Assembly (NCBI GenBank): GCA_021827445.1 | Contig: JAKAVW010000004.1 | Coordinates: 1-27,437 of the forward strand | DNA length: 27,437 nt | From: Pseudomonadota bacterium | Lineage (GTDB): Bacteria > Pseudomonadota > Gammaproteobacteria > Acidithiobacillales > Acidithiobacillaceae | Reading direction: 5' to 3' | In this document: piece after piece, positions 7,531-13,884 of the stretch | Numbering within the stretch: the stretch's first letter is position 1 | How the letters are laid out: every line of letters begins with the position of its first letter | Program-made: the position numbers and the translations under genes | Notes under the pieces: model-generated | Told to the model about the DNA's origin: nothing | The model's database searches: none | What the model saw: the letters and a program-made list of their open reading frames with translations, nothing else

Positions 7531-7570
7531 TCAGATTCCTCCATGGTCAAAGAAGATGGCGATAGCCTGG

Positions 7571-7873
7571 TCATTGGCACGCTCCGTTTTGCTGCACGAC
7601 TTCTTGCCGGTGTGACACCAACCGCATCATATCCACCAGGGACATGGCATCCAGACTCGATGCATGAGCCCAGTCCTGGGTGTACCCGCAATCCGGGCAC
7701 CACCAACCGTTCTTCGTGGCCACCAGACAGCCGGTGTCATGTCCGTTATCGTGATGCGGCACCTCCCCGCGATGCGGGCAAGTGTAGGGATGACCGTATA
7801 GCTCCCCGCGTTGTAAACGGTTCAGCGTTTCGATCTGTTCCGCCGTCCATGGCGCTTCGATGTGCTTGATCAT
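7571..7873 (-). CDS. Zinc-binding-like mobile-element protein
   Basis: A 100-aa protein that begins with PWTAEQIETLNRLQRGE and carries Cys/His pairs (CPH near 32, a histidine cluster HHDNGHDTGC, then WWCPDCGYTQDWAH), consistent with a zinc-ribbon fold. Proteins with this opening and the CPDCxYTQDW motif recur in phages and plasmids, with unknown function. Ribosome site is only moderate. Confidence 0.6.
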   Translation of the reverse strand: MIKHIEAPWTAEQIETLNRLQRGELYGHPYTCPHRGEVPHHDNGHDTGCLVATKNGWWCPDCGYTQDWAHASSLDAMSLVDMMRLVSHRQEVVQQNGACQ

Positions 7874-7879
7874 ATGGAG

Positions 7880-8320
7880 TCATTCCCCCGTAGTCGCAAT
7901 CAGGTTGTTGCCCAGCGCGAACGCAAGTTCTCGAAGATCGTTATACCGTTCTTCGACAAACACCTTATTCCACACCCCGGACTCCATTAAATGCCGCTCC
8001 CGGAGCGCATCCGCATATTCCAGCAAGTAGGCCACAGCCGCCCGGATCGCTTCGGACGCGCCCTGTTTATCCAGCCCTGTGTATCGGCCAGCGCGGCGGG
8101 ACTCCTCCATGAAGTGGTTGATCTCCGCGGTGCGCGGACCGCTTTCCAATAGAACCCGAATGTCGGTACCGGTGATGGTGATGGGGACGTAAATCTGCAC
8201 ATCATGACGCGGACCACCCCCGTCTCCAGGAATTTCCGCTTTCAGAAGACCGATTAAGGCGACGGCGGCCTGGTTGAGACGGACCAGCGCAGCGTCGGTT
8301 TCTCTATTCTGGTCGGTCAT
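7880..8320 (-). CDS. Protein of unknown function
   Basis: A 146-aa soluble protein with alternating helices; an in-frame GTG at 8335 is an alternative start, but the ATG at 8320 has a GGGA site at good distance. Contains PITITGTDIRVLLESGPRTA and a helical C-terminal half. No family recognised. It ends seven bases before the zinc-binding-like gene. Confidence 0.55.
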   Translation of the reverse strand: MTDQNRETDAALVRLNQAAVALIGLLKAEIPGDGGGPRHDVQIYVPITITGTDIRVLLESGPRTAEINHFMEESRRAGRYTGLDKQGASEAIRAAVAYLLEYADALRERHLMESGVWNKVFVEERYNDLRELAFALGNNLIATTGE

Positions 8321-8364
8321 GGGAGATCCCGTCACCGCTCGAGCGTGCGCCGAATCCTGGCATG

Positions 8365-9471
8365 TTACCTCCTCATCCGTGGGCGTGCGGATGGCAAGGG
8401 TGTTATAACCACCGTCTCCTGTGCCTGATGTGCATTTCCCTGGTTCAGTCGTAGCTTGGCTCCCTCACGCTCCAGGGTATCCACTTCGGCCAGCAGATAT
8501 ATCGCACCGGCCATCAGGTACACATTGGGGCCAATGGCACGCTGAAGCGGCATATAAGCGCTTTCAAAACGAGCGATCTTCGCAAAAGCACCTTCGTAGT
8601 TTCCAGACAGCGTGGATGTGATTGCGCCGTTGAAGAGCAAATAATATTCTTCATCAAGTGGTTCGCCGGTAGAGTCCACAGCACGGCGAATCTCCGGCTC
8701 CATGCTTTCCAGAACCTTCAATAAATACTCTTTCATCGCGGGGATACGTTTTTCAGTGGTAAACTTCCGATCATTTTCCGCCAGATCATTTCCCGTCGCG
8801 GATAGTTGGCGCTTGATCTCAAGGATATTTCGGCACGTCACATCGGCGGCACCAGACTGTGATTCAATGGAAATGAGCGCCGCCAGCAGGTTCTCCCGGG
8901 AGTCACGATGCGGCAAAATGGTCTTCCAATCCGCGTCCAGTTCCCCACCCACATTAATGCCAATCGCTTTCAGCATATTGCCGAGCTTGACGTGCAGCCC
9001 CACCCCCAATTCGTGTTTGGCGTTGTCATAACTGACCTTCGCACCAATCGCCTCCACGTCCACGCTGCCGCTCAGATGCACATCCTTGAAGGCACTTTCG
9101 TCAAGAATCCCCGCGTGATCAAGGCAGTTGCGGACCAGCGTCACCTCTCGCTTCAGGGCTTCGCTGTCGAAGGCCCAGGACACCAGTACATTCCTTCCAT
9201 GGCCAGCCACTTTGATGTCTTCAAGGAAATCCGTATAAGCGTTGTCCACGCTGCCGACCATCCCGGAAATAAACCGTGCAAATGCTTGCCCCGGTTTTCC
9301 CTCTCCAAAGCCTCGCCGCAAAGCCGTCAGGGCCACATGCCACCGGCCCGCAGAGGTGTCTACAATCAGTCGCTCGGCCAGCCGTTGGTTGTCCGACAAC
9401 ACCTGGATCAACTTATGCCGTTTCTGCTCATTCCACACCAATTCGTCCGTTCCGCTGCGCTTGGTTATCAT
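8365..9471 (-). CDS. Large protein of unknown function
   Basis: A 368-aa soluble protein, no signal peptide or membrane helix. Two parts can be seen: an N-terminal helical part (residues 1-110) and a central Gly/Val-rich part (about 130-190, DVEAIGAKVSYDNAKHELGV), followed by helical repeats. I do not recognise the family. A GGGAG site seven bases before the ATG at 9471 supports the start. It is the largest unknown gene of the element. Confidence 0.6.
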   Translation of the reverse strand: MITKRSGTDELVWNEQKRHKLIQVLSDNQRLAERLIVDTSAGRWHVALTALRRGFGEGKPGQAFARFISGMVGSVDNAYTDFLEDIKVAGHGRNVLVSWAFDSEALKREVTLVRNCLDHAGILDESAFKDVHLSGSVDVEAIGAKVSYDNAKHELGVGLHVKLGNMLKAIGINVGGELDADWKTILPHRDSRENLLAALISIESQSGAADVTCRNILEIKRQLSATGNDLAENDRKFTTEKRIPAMKEYLLKVLESMEPEIRRAVDSTGEPLDEEYYLLFNGAITSTLSGNYEGAFAKIARFESAYMPLQRAIGPNVYLMAGAIYLLAEVDTLEREGAKLRLNQGNAHQAQETVVITPLPSARPRMRR

Positions 9472-9500
9472 GCCTTTCTCCCTATTTTTCTCTAGATAGG

Positions 9501-9713
9501 TTAAACCATTTTACAAGCATTTTCCTTTGATGCGCGGGCTTGTAGCGGGATAATTTCCGCTGTTTCAACGGTATCTCGCAGAATAATCACCCCATCACCG
9601 TGGTGGTAGGTCAGGCATCCCAGACGCTTGGCCAGATCCTCCACGGCTCTCTGGATATCCAGCACCCGAGCCTTGCGGCAGTCCAACGCAATCTGTAGCG
9701 CGTGCTGCTTCAT
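9501..9713 (-). CDS. Small protein of unknown function
   Basis: A 70-aa protein starting at the ATG at 9713, which overlaps the previous stop as ATGA and has a GGAGGG site. Central helix VLDIQRAVEDLAKRLGCL then GDGVIILRD. The longer frame upstream belongs to the preceding gene in another frame. Confidence 0.55.
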   Translation of the reverse strand: MKQHALQIALDCRKARVLDIQRAVEDLAKRLGCLTYHHGDGVIILRDTVETAEIIPLQARASKENACKMV

Positions 9714-9928
9714 AGCGACCCTCCATAGATGGCCTGACCCCAAAACTGCCAGACGGCAGGCGTTGCCCGCAGAATGCGGTACCCACGGCGGTGGAGCTGC
9801 TTGGGGGTAGCGTAGAAATCCACTACGGCACCGCTGATGTGGAGGAGACCAACCTCGCCCTGCTCCATAGCCTGAATGCGCATACAGGTCCCGTTGGCGC
9901 GCCGGATGTAGCCGAGCACGTTACTCAT
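9710..9928 (-). CDS. Small protein of unknown function
   Basis: A 72-aa protein. The ATG at 9928 is preferred because GGGGTGGGGG lies directly upstream and it overlaps the preceding stop by eight bases. Contains TCMRIQAMEQGEVGLLHISG, which suggests a small beta-rich fold. Coupled on both sides (ATGA with the next gene). Confidence 0.5.
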   Translation of the reverse strand: MSNVLGYIRRANGTCMRIQAMEQGEVGLLHISGAVVDFYATPKQLHRRGYRILRATPAVWQFWGQAIYGGSL

Positions 9929-10295
9929 GCCCCCACCCCACCCCACGCTGCAGACGGTTTGCACTGTGGAAGTCATCGCCGACCCAGCGCCCGGGTGCGT
10001 GGCTTTCAACGCCATAGAATCGAACTAGGTGCCCGCGGTTGTTGCTGACGGTGATGAGATGCGGCGTAACCGAGTCCACCCAGTAGCGGGTATCCTCGGC
10101 CGCTTCACGGGGGAACCGGTAATGCACCACGTCACCTATCTGGAGGCCATAGAGGTCAGCCTTCACCTGGCTGTCCAGCAGTGCCATGAACTCAGCAAAG
10201 TTGCCGGGACGATCTGGGGAAGGACGCGGGCCAACCGCTGGGGACAACCGCTGCACGCGGCCAAACCAGAAGGCGCCCCCGGACACGGCGTTCAT
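9921..10295 (-). CDS. Paralogue B of a tandem pair of small proteins
   Basis: A 124-aa protein whose residues about 45-110 closely parallel the gene directly upstream: shared pattern LxGxQxGDxVxYxxP ... VTPxxIxxxxxxGxxVRFYGxESHAPGRxxxDxD. The fold is probably a small beta barrel. The ATG at 10295 overlaps the upstream stop as ATGA. Function unknown. The pair arose by tandem duplication within the leader-proximal part of the operon. Confidence 0.6.
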   Translation of the reverse strand: MNAVSGGAFWFGRVQRLSPAVGPRPSPDRPGNFAEFMALLDSQVKADLYGLQIGDVVHYRFPREAAEDTRYWVDSVTPHLITVSNNRGHLVRFYGVESHAPGRWVGDDFHSANRLQRGVGWGHE

Positions 10296-10663
10296 GACGT
10301 CCTCCCATTGACCAATACCAAGCGCAGCGTGCTGGTGTCGTAGTCCGTCATCATGCGACCAGGTGCATGACTCTCCAGTCCATAGAAGCGGACGGTCTGT
10401 CCCGGCCTGGTTTCGATGTCGATATGGCGAGGGGTGACTTCCACCACGACATAGAGGCTGTCACCGAATTCTGGCGGGTACCAATAGCGCACGGTATCCC
10501 CAGGCTGAATGCCCGCCAGATTGGCCTTGGTTTCTTCGTTCAGGGTATTAATTTGATCGGTAACGCTGAGCGGTTTTGCATGATTTCCAGAGAACCTGTT
10601 GCTCCAGGCGCTACGATGGAAAACATGGCTGGGTGCGCGTTCTCTGATGCCGTATCTGCTCAT
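10292..10663 (-). CDS. Paralogue A of a tandem pair of small proteins
   Basis: A 123-aa protein with the same core as its downstream neighbour (IQPGDTVRYWYPPEFGD and VRFYGLESHAPGR). The N-terminal 35 residues differ from the neighbour. The start ATG at 10663 overlaps the stop of the 30-aa leader peptide gene as ATGA, so its translation depends on passage through the leader controlled by the antisense RNA. Function unknown. Confidence 0.6.
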   Translation of the reverse strand: MSRYGIRERAPSHVFHRSAWSNRFSGNHAKPLSVTDQINTLNEETKANLAGIQPGDTVRYWYPPEFGDSLYVVVEVTPRHIDIETRPGQTVRFYGLESHAPGRMMTDYDTSTLRLVLVNGRTS

Positions 10664-10752
10664 GACCGCACCTCGACAGTGCGCGCAATGGCCACAAGAA
10701 ATGAAAATGGTTTTTTCGTGGTGTAAACAAAAGAAGGGTTTTGTAATGTCAT
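10660..10752 (-). CDS. 30-aa leader peptide, Icd-like N-terminus
   Basis: The ATG at 10752 opens a 30-residue frame ending in an ATGA overlap with the next gene. The stretch KKPFSFLVAIARTVEVRS resembles the beginning of the small Icd-like proteins that follow C4 RNA in P1-type immunity operons; resemblance is from memory and only over a short stretch. As in those operons, it directly follows the antisense target region, so it is the likely immediate target of translational control. Confidence 0.45.
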   Translation of the reverse strand: MTLQNPSFVYTTKKPFSFLVAIARTVEVRS

Positions 10753-10790
10753 GACCGTGCCCCTAGTAGAGTCTTTCAACTCCGCACCCG

Positions 10791-10839
10791 CTTCCAAACG
10801 GGTGGCGGAACCATACGGGTTGGAAGACCGGTAACTAGG
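10791..10839 (-). promoter_or_regulatory. Leader target of the C4-like antisense RNA
   Basis: Segment 10839-10815 is complementary to the upstream small RNA over its whole 26-base core: 23 matches, two mismatches and one bulge. The CTTCCAA part of the target can instead pair with TTGGAAG at 10797-10791, closing a hairpin in the mRNA. The leader can therefore switch between pairing with the antisense RNA and folding on itself. Confidence 0.6.
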
Positions 10840-10904
10840 AACCGGCAAGCCTTTCGACTTCCCGCATGCCCCGCCATAGAACGGCTAAGTCATGCAACGG
10901 ACGT

Positions 10905-10979
10905 AAAAAAACCGCCAATGGCGGTCATCCGCCTAGTTTCCGGGCTTCCAAACCCGTTCGTCAGAGCGAACCTGACGAC
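10905..10979 (-). ncRNA. C4/CI-like antisense RNA
   Basis: A predicted 75-nt RNA from the operon promoter. It has a 5' hairpin (arms CGTCAG and CTGACG, 10977-10959), a single-stranded core (10957-10932) and a rho-independent terminator (ACCGCC/GGCGGT arms at 10925-10911 followed by seven T on the minus strand). The core is complementary to the leader 100 bases downstream on the same transcript. This is the architecture of P1 C4 RNA and P4 CI RNA, which silence the genes behind them and give immunity. Assignment to that family rests on architecture and remembered motif similarity (GGAAACTAGGCGG-type core). Confidence 0.65.
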
Positions 10980-10985
10980 AGCTAA

Positions 10986-11014
10986 AGACTAGCACAGGCA
11001 CCACGCCTCTGCAA
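10986..11014 (-). promoter_or_regulatory. Main promoter of the left-element operon and antisense RNA
   Basis: Minus strand -35 TTGCAG (11014-11009), 17-base spacer, extended -10 TGCTAGTCT with the hexamer at 10991-10986. A start near 10979 puts the antisense RNA exactly at the 5' end of the transcript. Confidence 0.6.
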
Positions 11015-11075
11015 ACCTTTTCGATTTTATTGGCAATCCTTTTTTTTATTTATTGTGGAGCGTTATTATTTGCTA

Positions 11076-11102
11076 TGGACAACCTTTTTGTTTTGGTATA
11101 AT
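11076..11102 (+). promoter_or_regulatory. Weak plus-strand promoter reading towards the prophage
   Basis: A consensus -10 TATAAT (11097-11102) has TGGACA (11076-11081) at a short 15-base spacing. It lies outside the prophage, left of attL, and would read into the first plus-strand prophage gene. Confidence 0.3.
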
Positions 11103-11134
11103 TATACGGACAAGGTCGGAATGTCCCGATATTA

Positions 11135-11162
11135 ATTTAACGGAATAAGTATTATGCGAACC
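11135..11162 (-). other. attL: dif-like XerC/XerD site
   Basis: Read on the minus strand the 28 bases divide into XerC arm GGTTCGCATAA, centre TACTTA and XerD arm TTCCGTTAAAT. The E. coli dif arms are GGTGCGCATAA and TTATGTTAAAT around a 6-base centre, so both arms match closely. The left (XerD) half is the better preserved one and should derive from the host site. Confidence 0.8.
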
Positions 11163-11230
11163 TACTGCATTGGCTCATCGATATATTCGACTATGTGCAA
11201 GGTGCCCTATGTTGAACAGGAACCCCAAGC

Positions 11231-11638
11231 ATGGAAAGACACCAAAGCGTGAGAGTCAAGCAATTCGGCAACGTGCTCCAAGTGATCCTTGAAATACCAT
11301 GGAACGAAATCTATGGAGAAAACCAATGGAAAAAGTACCTAGATAAAAAAGCCGCAGAAACACCGCCACCGTCCACCTACTGGCAAGACCTGCAAGCAAA
11401 GATCATCCAGACGTGGAACGCGACCCACAACATCAGCGCAACCGCAAAACTCTGCAAGTCAACCTATTACATCGCTAACGACGTGATCAGAAAAGAAAAA
11501 TCACGGCAAAACCGACAGCGCCGGCAAGCGGCCATCGAGGAGACAAAGCGACTCGCCGCAGCAAACACCAAAACAAAAGACATCGCCCGCATCATGGGCA
11601 AGTCACCGGAGACCATCCGACTGTGGCTCAAATCCTGA
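11231..11638 (+). CDS. Helix-turn-helix protein of the prophage
   Basis: A 135-aa basic protein with two helix-turn-helix-like segments: SATAKLCKSTYYIANDVIRK (about 72-91) and KDIARIMGKSPETIRLWLKS (116-135, at the very end). The second resembles the recognition region of transposase/terminase-type HTH domains. In the prophage it stands alone next to attL. In the phage circle it would start only 15 bases after the stop of the regulator gene, forming a two-gene operon. A regulator or replication accessory is likely; nothing more specific can be said. Confidence 0.65.
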   Translation: MERHQSVRVKQFGNVLQVILEIPWNEIYGENQWKKYLDKKAAETPPPSTYWQDLQAKIIQTWNATHNISATAKLCKSTYYIANDVIRKEKSRQNRQRRQAAIEETKRLAAANTKTKDIARIMGKSPETIRLWLKS

Positions 11639-11906
11639 AACACAAAATGTAGTAACGTATAGAGCTATCAGACGCGCAACATATAGTGGTGGTTCATTTT
11701 CACAACCTGAAAAGCGGTTGTTACGCCCGGCCACCGACTGGACACCATCACCAGCGGGGCGGGCTTTCATCGAATCGACCTAACGAAATGGCAAAAGTGT
11801 CACGCGATATTAACGCTTTCCGCCCTACTCTCTCTGGATTGTCTCCAAGTTAAGGGGTTGATCAAAGTGAGTGGCCGCGGCGAGGCCGCGGGCAAAGCCC
11901 AGAATA
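11639..11906. other. Non-coding prophage region with hairpins
   Basis: No supported gene. It contains a small hairpin (CAACC..GGTTG, 11703-11720), a GC stem GCCCG/CGGGC (11725-11764) followed by TTT that may end the plus-strand gene, and two adjacent hairpins at 11875-11900 (CCGCGG pair, then GGGC/GCCC) just past the end of the minus-strand operon. Being the main gap between converging transcripts, it is a candidate for a replication origin or packaging signal, without a specific motif to prove it. Confidence 0.4.
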
Positions 11907-12440
11907 CTACCGGACAGGAGAAAGCCGGGAAATCGCCAAATTGACCCAAACATCAGGGGCGGCAGAACCCGAACTTTTCGACTCCAAATCTACCAGGTGA
12001 TCAGCACGAAGCACGTCGCCAGCACACAACGCCAAAAGATCAGGATAACGGCGACAATAGGCAAACCGAGAAACAAGCGGAGGCCGGGGCGAAGCTGGAC
12101 GCGGAGAAGATGCAGGCCGGGGTGGCACCGGAGAAACAGGCGGAGGCCGCGGCGAAGCTGGACGCGGAGAAGGTGCAGGCCGAGACGTCACAGGAGCAAC
12201 AGGCGAGGGTAAAACACCAGGCGCAGAAGGACGGACAACAGCAGATGAAACACGGGGCGAAACAGAGCCAGAAGAACGCGCAGATTTAACAGGCCGCGCC
12301 GACGGCTTGCCCCAACGAGGACCATTCCGCAAGGAATGACGCAAAAACCGATTAAACAGAAAACCAGCAAGCAAGAAAGCCAAGAACAAAAGCAGATACA
12401 ACCAACGCGGACGACCAAAAATAAAAGGAAAAACCAACAT
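11907..12440 (-). CDS. Membrane-anchored Pro/Ser/Arg-rich protein downstream of zot
   Basis: A 177-aa protein: one N-terminal membrane helix (about 12-31, WLYLLLFLAFLLAGFLFNRF), a basic stretch, a long Pro/Ser/Arg-rich extended region (about 60-130, repeats of RPASPRPP) and a C-terminal folded-looking part with two cysteines (CRRYPDLLALCAGD). A GGGGG site lies before the ATG at 12440. The repeats come from a 63-base tandem duplication. It follows zot and may span the periplasm like TonB-type proteins; that is inference. No secretin features are present. Confidence 0.5.
   Translation of the reverse strand: MLVFPFIFGRPRWLYLLLFLAFLLAGFLFNRFLRHSLRNGPRWGKPSARPVKSARSSGSVSPRVSSAVVRPSAPGVLPSPVAPVTSRPAPSPRPASPRPPPVSPVPPRPASSPRPASPRPPLVSRFAYCRRYPDLLALCAGDVLRADHLVDLESKSSGSAAPDVWVNLAISRLSPVR
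12074..12182. repeat. Tandem duplication, 63-bp period
   Basis: Segments 12074-12119 and 12137-12182 match at 43 of 46 positions. The period of 63 bases keeps frame and encodes the duplicated RPASPRPP-type repeat of the membrane protein on the minus strand. Confidence 0.75.
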
Positions 12441-12558
12441 AAACGCGACCCCCTACCCTCCGCTACACGCTGACTAGACAAGTAGTCGAAAACCGGAAAA
12501 ACCGCAAGGCACGTGCTCACATGCCAATGAACAAAAGGCAAGAAGAGATAAAGGCGCA

Positions 12559-12592
12559 CTGGACCGCCGCCGCTCAAGCGGCGCCGGTCCAG
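12559..12592. terminator. Strong GC hairpin after zot
   Basis: Arms of 15 bases (CTGGACCGCCGCCGC against GCGGCGCCGGTCCAG) with one mismatch and a 4-base loop, ten bases beyond the zot stop. On the minus strand only a weak T-rich stretch follows, so it may be a terminator, an mRNA-stabilising hairpin or a packaging-type hairpin. Confidence 0.5.
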
Positions 12593-12601
12593 CTACGCCA
12601 G

Positions 12602-13531
12602 CTAGGAACTAGAGGACGAAATAAGAGAGGCACGCACTCCGCCAAGATTACAAACCCAATTCATAATATCGCGGGAACAGTGCGATTTATTGACCATAAT
12701 ATATTGACCATGTTTAGACACAACAACAAAATAAAACCGGCCAGCGTCAGAAATAGACCCGTAAACATGTAGCGTCGGAACAGCAACGGAAACAGGCGCG
12801 GAAGAAGCAACAACCGTATGTAAAGAGGCAGGAGCCAAGGGACGAGCGGCAGGAACAGTCGCCGCAGCAGTAGGCTTAGTACCCAAAGACGCCAACTGTC
12901 CAGAATGTAAAATATGAAACAAATATAAACCGGCAACAAGAGCCAAAGTAAAAAAAATCGGAATACTCCAAACCTTCCACGGAATATGTATACCATGCGT
13001 ATGAGCATCAGCACTTTTATACGCACCAAATACCTTTTTTGGATACTGCCAACGCTTGGAAATAGCCATCTTACGACGAGCAGAACTGTCCACGTTATCC
13101 GTGCGATATTCGGGCCATTCAAAAATGGTACAGGATTTAAGACCGAAAACCCGCAAGAAATGTAAATGACGGCCAACTATTTTACGTATATGTCCGTCAA
13201 TCATAGTCGGATGCTGAGAAGTCATAAAAACATCATAGCCCTTATGGCGATGAGTAGAGAACAAATCCACCCAAGGCGGAGGGGCTTGATTAGCAGGACG
13301 CACAGGGAAAGCATACTGAGCTTCATCAAAGATAATCACCGACTTTTCCGGAAGATTATTCCACGTTTTAGGATCATCCAGAGGAAAAAGACCATCACGA
13401 GCGGTAAAATCAAAACCATCCAGATTGTGAACGTAAACAGGACGATCTTTATAATCAGGATTATTTAATATCTGGTTGACCGTCCACAACGTTTTACCAG
13501 AACCGGGAACGCCAGAGATGAGAGTTAACAT
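12602..13531 (-). CDS. zot: Zot-family (pI) phage assembly ATPase
   Basis: A 309-aa protein with Walker A GVPGSGKT (7-14), Walker B VIIFDEAQ (65-72), the Zot-domain signature FSTHRHKGYDVFMTSQHPTM (91-110), one membrane helix near 188-207 and a periplasmic tail with a cysteine pair near the end. In filamentous phages pI/Zot drives extrusion through the inner membrane. Start ATG overlaps the pVI-like stop as TAATG. Similarity to Zot toxin is of the ATPase domain; toxicity is not implied. Confidence 0.9.
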   Translation of the reverse strand: MLTLISGVPGSGKTLWTVNQILNNPDYKDRPVYVHNLDGFDFTARDGLFPLDDPKTWNNLPEKSVIIFDEAQYAFPVRPANQAPPPWVDLFSTHRHKGYDVFMTSQHPTMIDGHIRKIVGRHLHFLRVFGLKSCTIFEWPEYRTDNVDSSARRKMAISKRWQYPKKVFGAYKSADAHTHGIHIPWKVWSIPIFFTLALVAGLYLFHILHSGQLASLGTKPTAAATVPAARPLAPASLHTVVASSAPVSVAVPTLHVYGSISDAGRFYFVVVSKHGQYIMVNKSHCSRDIMNWVCNLGGVRASLISSSSS

Positions 13532-13875
13532 TATTCTTGCCCCTTAATAAAAAAGGAAGAAATAGAGCCACCCTGTTGTAAACCTTTCAATGTAAGTTTA
13601 GCAATATAGGCAGCAAAAATAATGTTTACAAAACTATCAAAGCCCATCATTCCAAAAAATGAACCTATCCAAGTAAGCGCAGGAGTTGAACCCGTCAAAG
13701 TAGATTCAATTAAGGACTCTAAGGCAGAAAGACCAGCAGTTATCCCCGTTACCGTCATAATACCTAAACCCAACGAAATAATAACACGAGCCAGAAAATA
13801 CCGAGCACCCCAAGCCACCAAAACACCAAACATTGAAACCAGCCAAGTAGCAAATGCAGAAATTACAGCACCCAT
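13531..13875 (-). CDS. pVI-like minor coat protein (DUF2523 type)
   Basis: A 114-aa very hydrophobic protein with about three membrane helices (3-25, 28-50, 68-100), lying between the pIII-like gene and zot, the usual position of pVI/DUF2523 proteins. In Ff phage pVI caps the particle end together with pIII. AGGGGG precedes the ATG at 13875. Base composition is distinctly AT-rich relative to host genes. No enzymatic motif. Confidence 0.75.
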   Translation of the reverse strand: MGAVISAFATWLVSMFGVLVAWGARYFLARVIISLGLGIMTVTGITAGLSALESLIESTLTGSTPALTWIGSFFGMMGFDSFVNIIFAAYIAKLTLKGLQQGGSISSFFIKGQE

Positions 13876-13884
13876 AAGAACCCC

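Noticed and set aside
12188..12577. Minus-strand 129-aa hydrophobic, Cys-rich frame
   Set aside because: Overlaps the proline-rich membrane gene in another frame and has no ribosome site; its hydrophobicity comes from frame-shifted reading.
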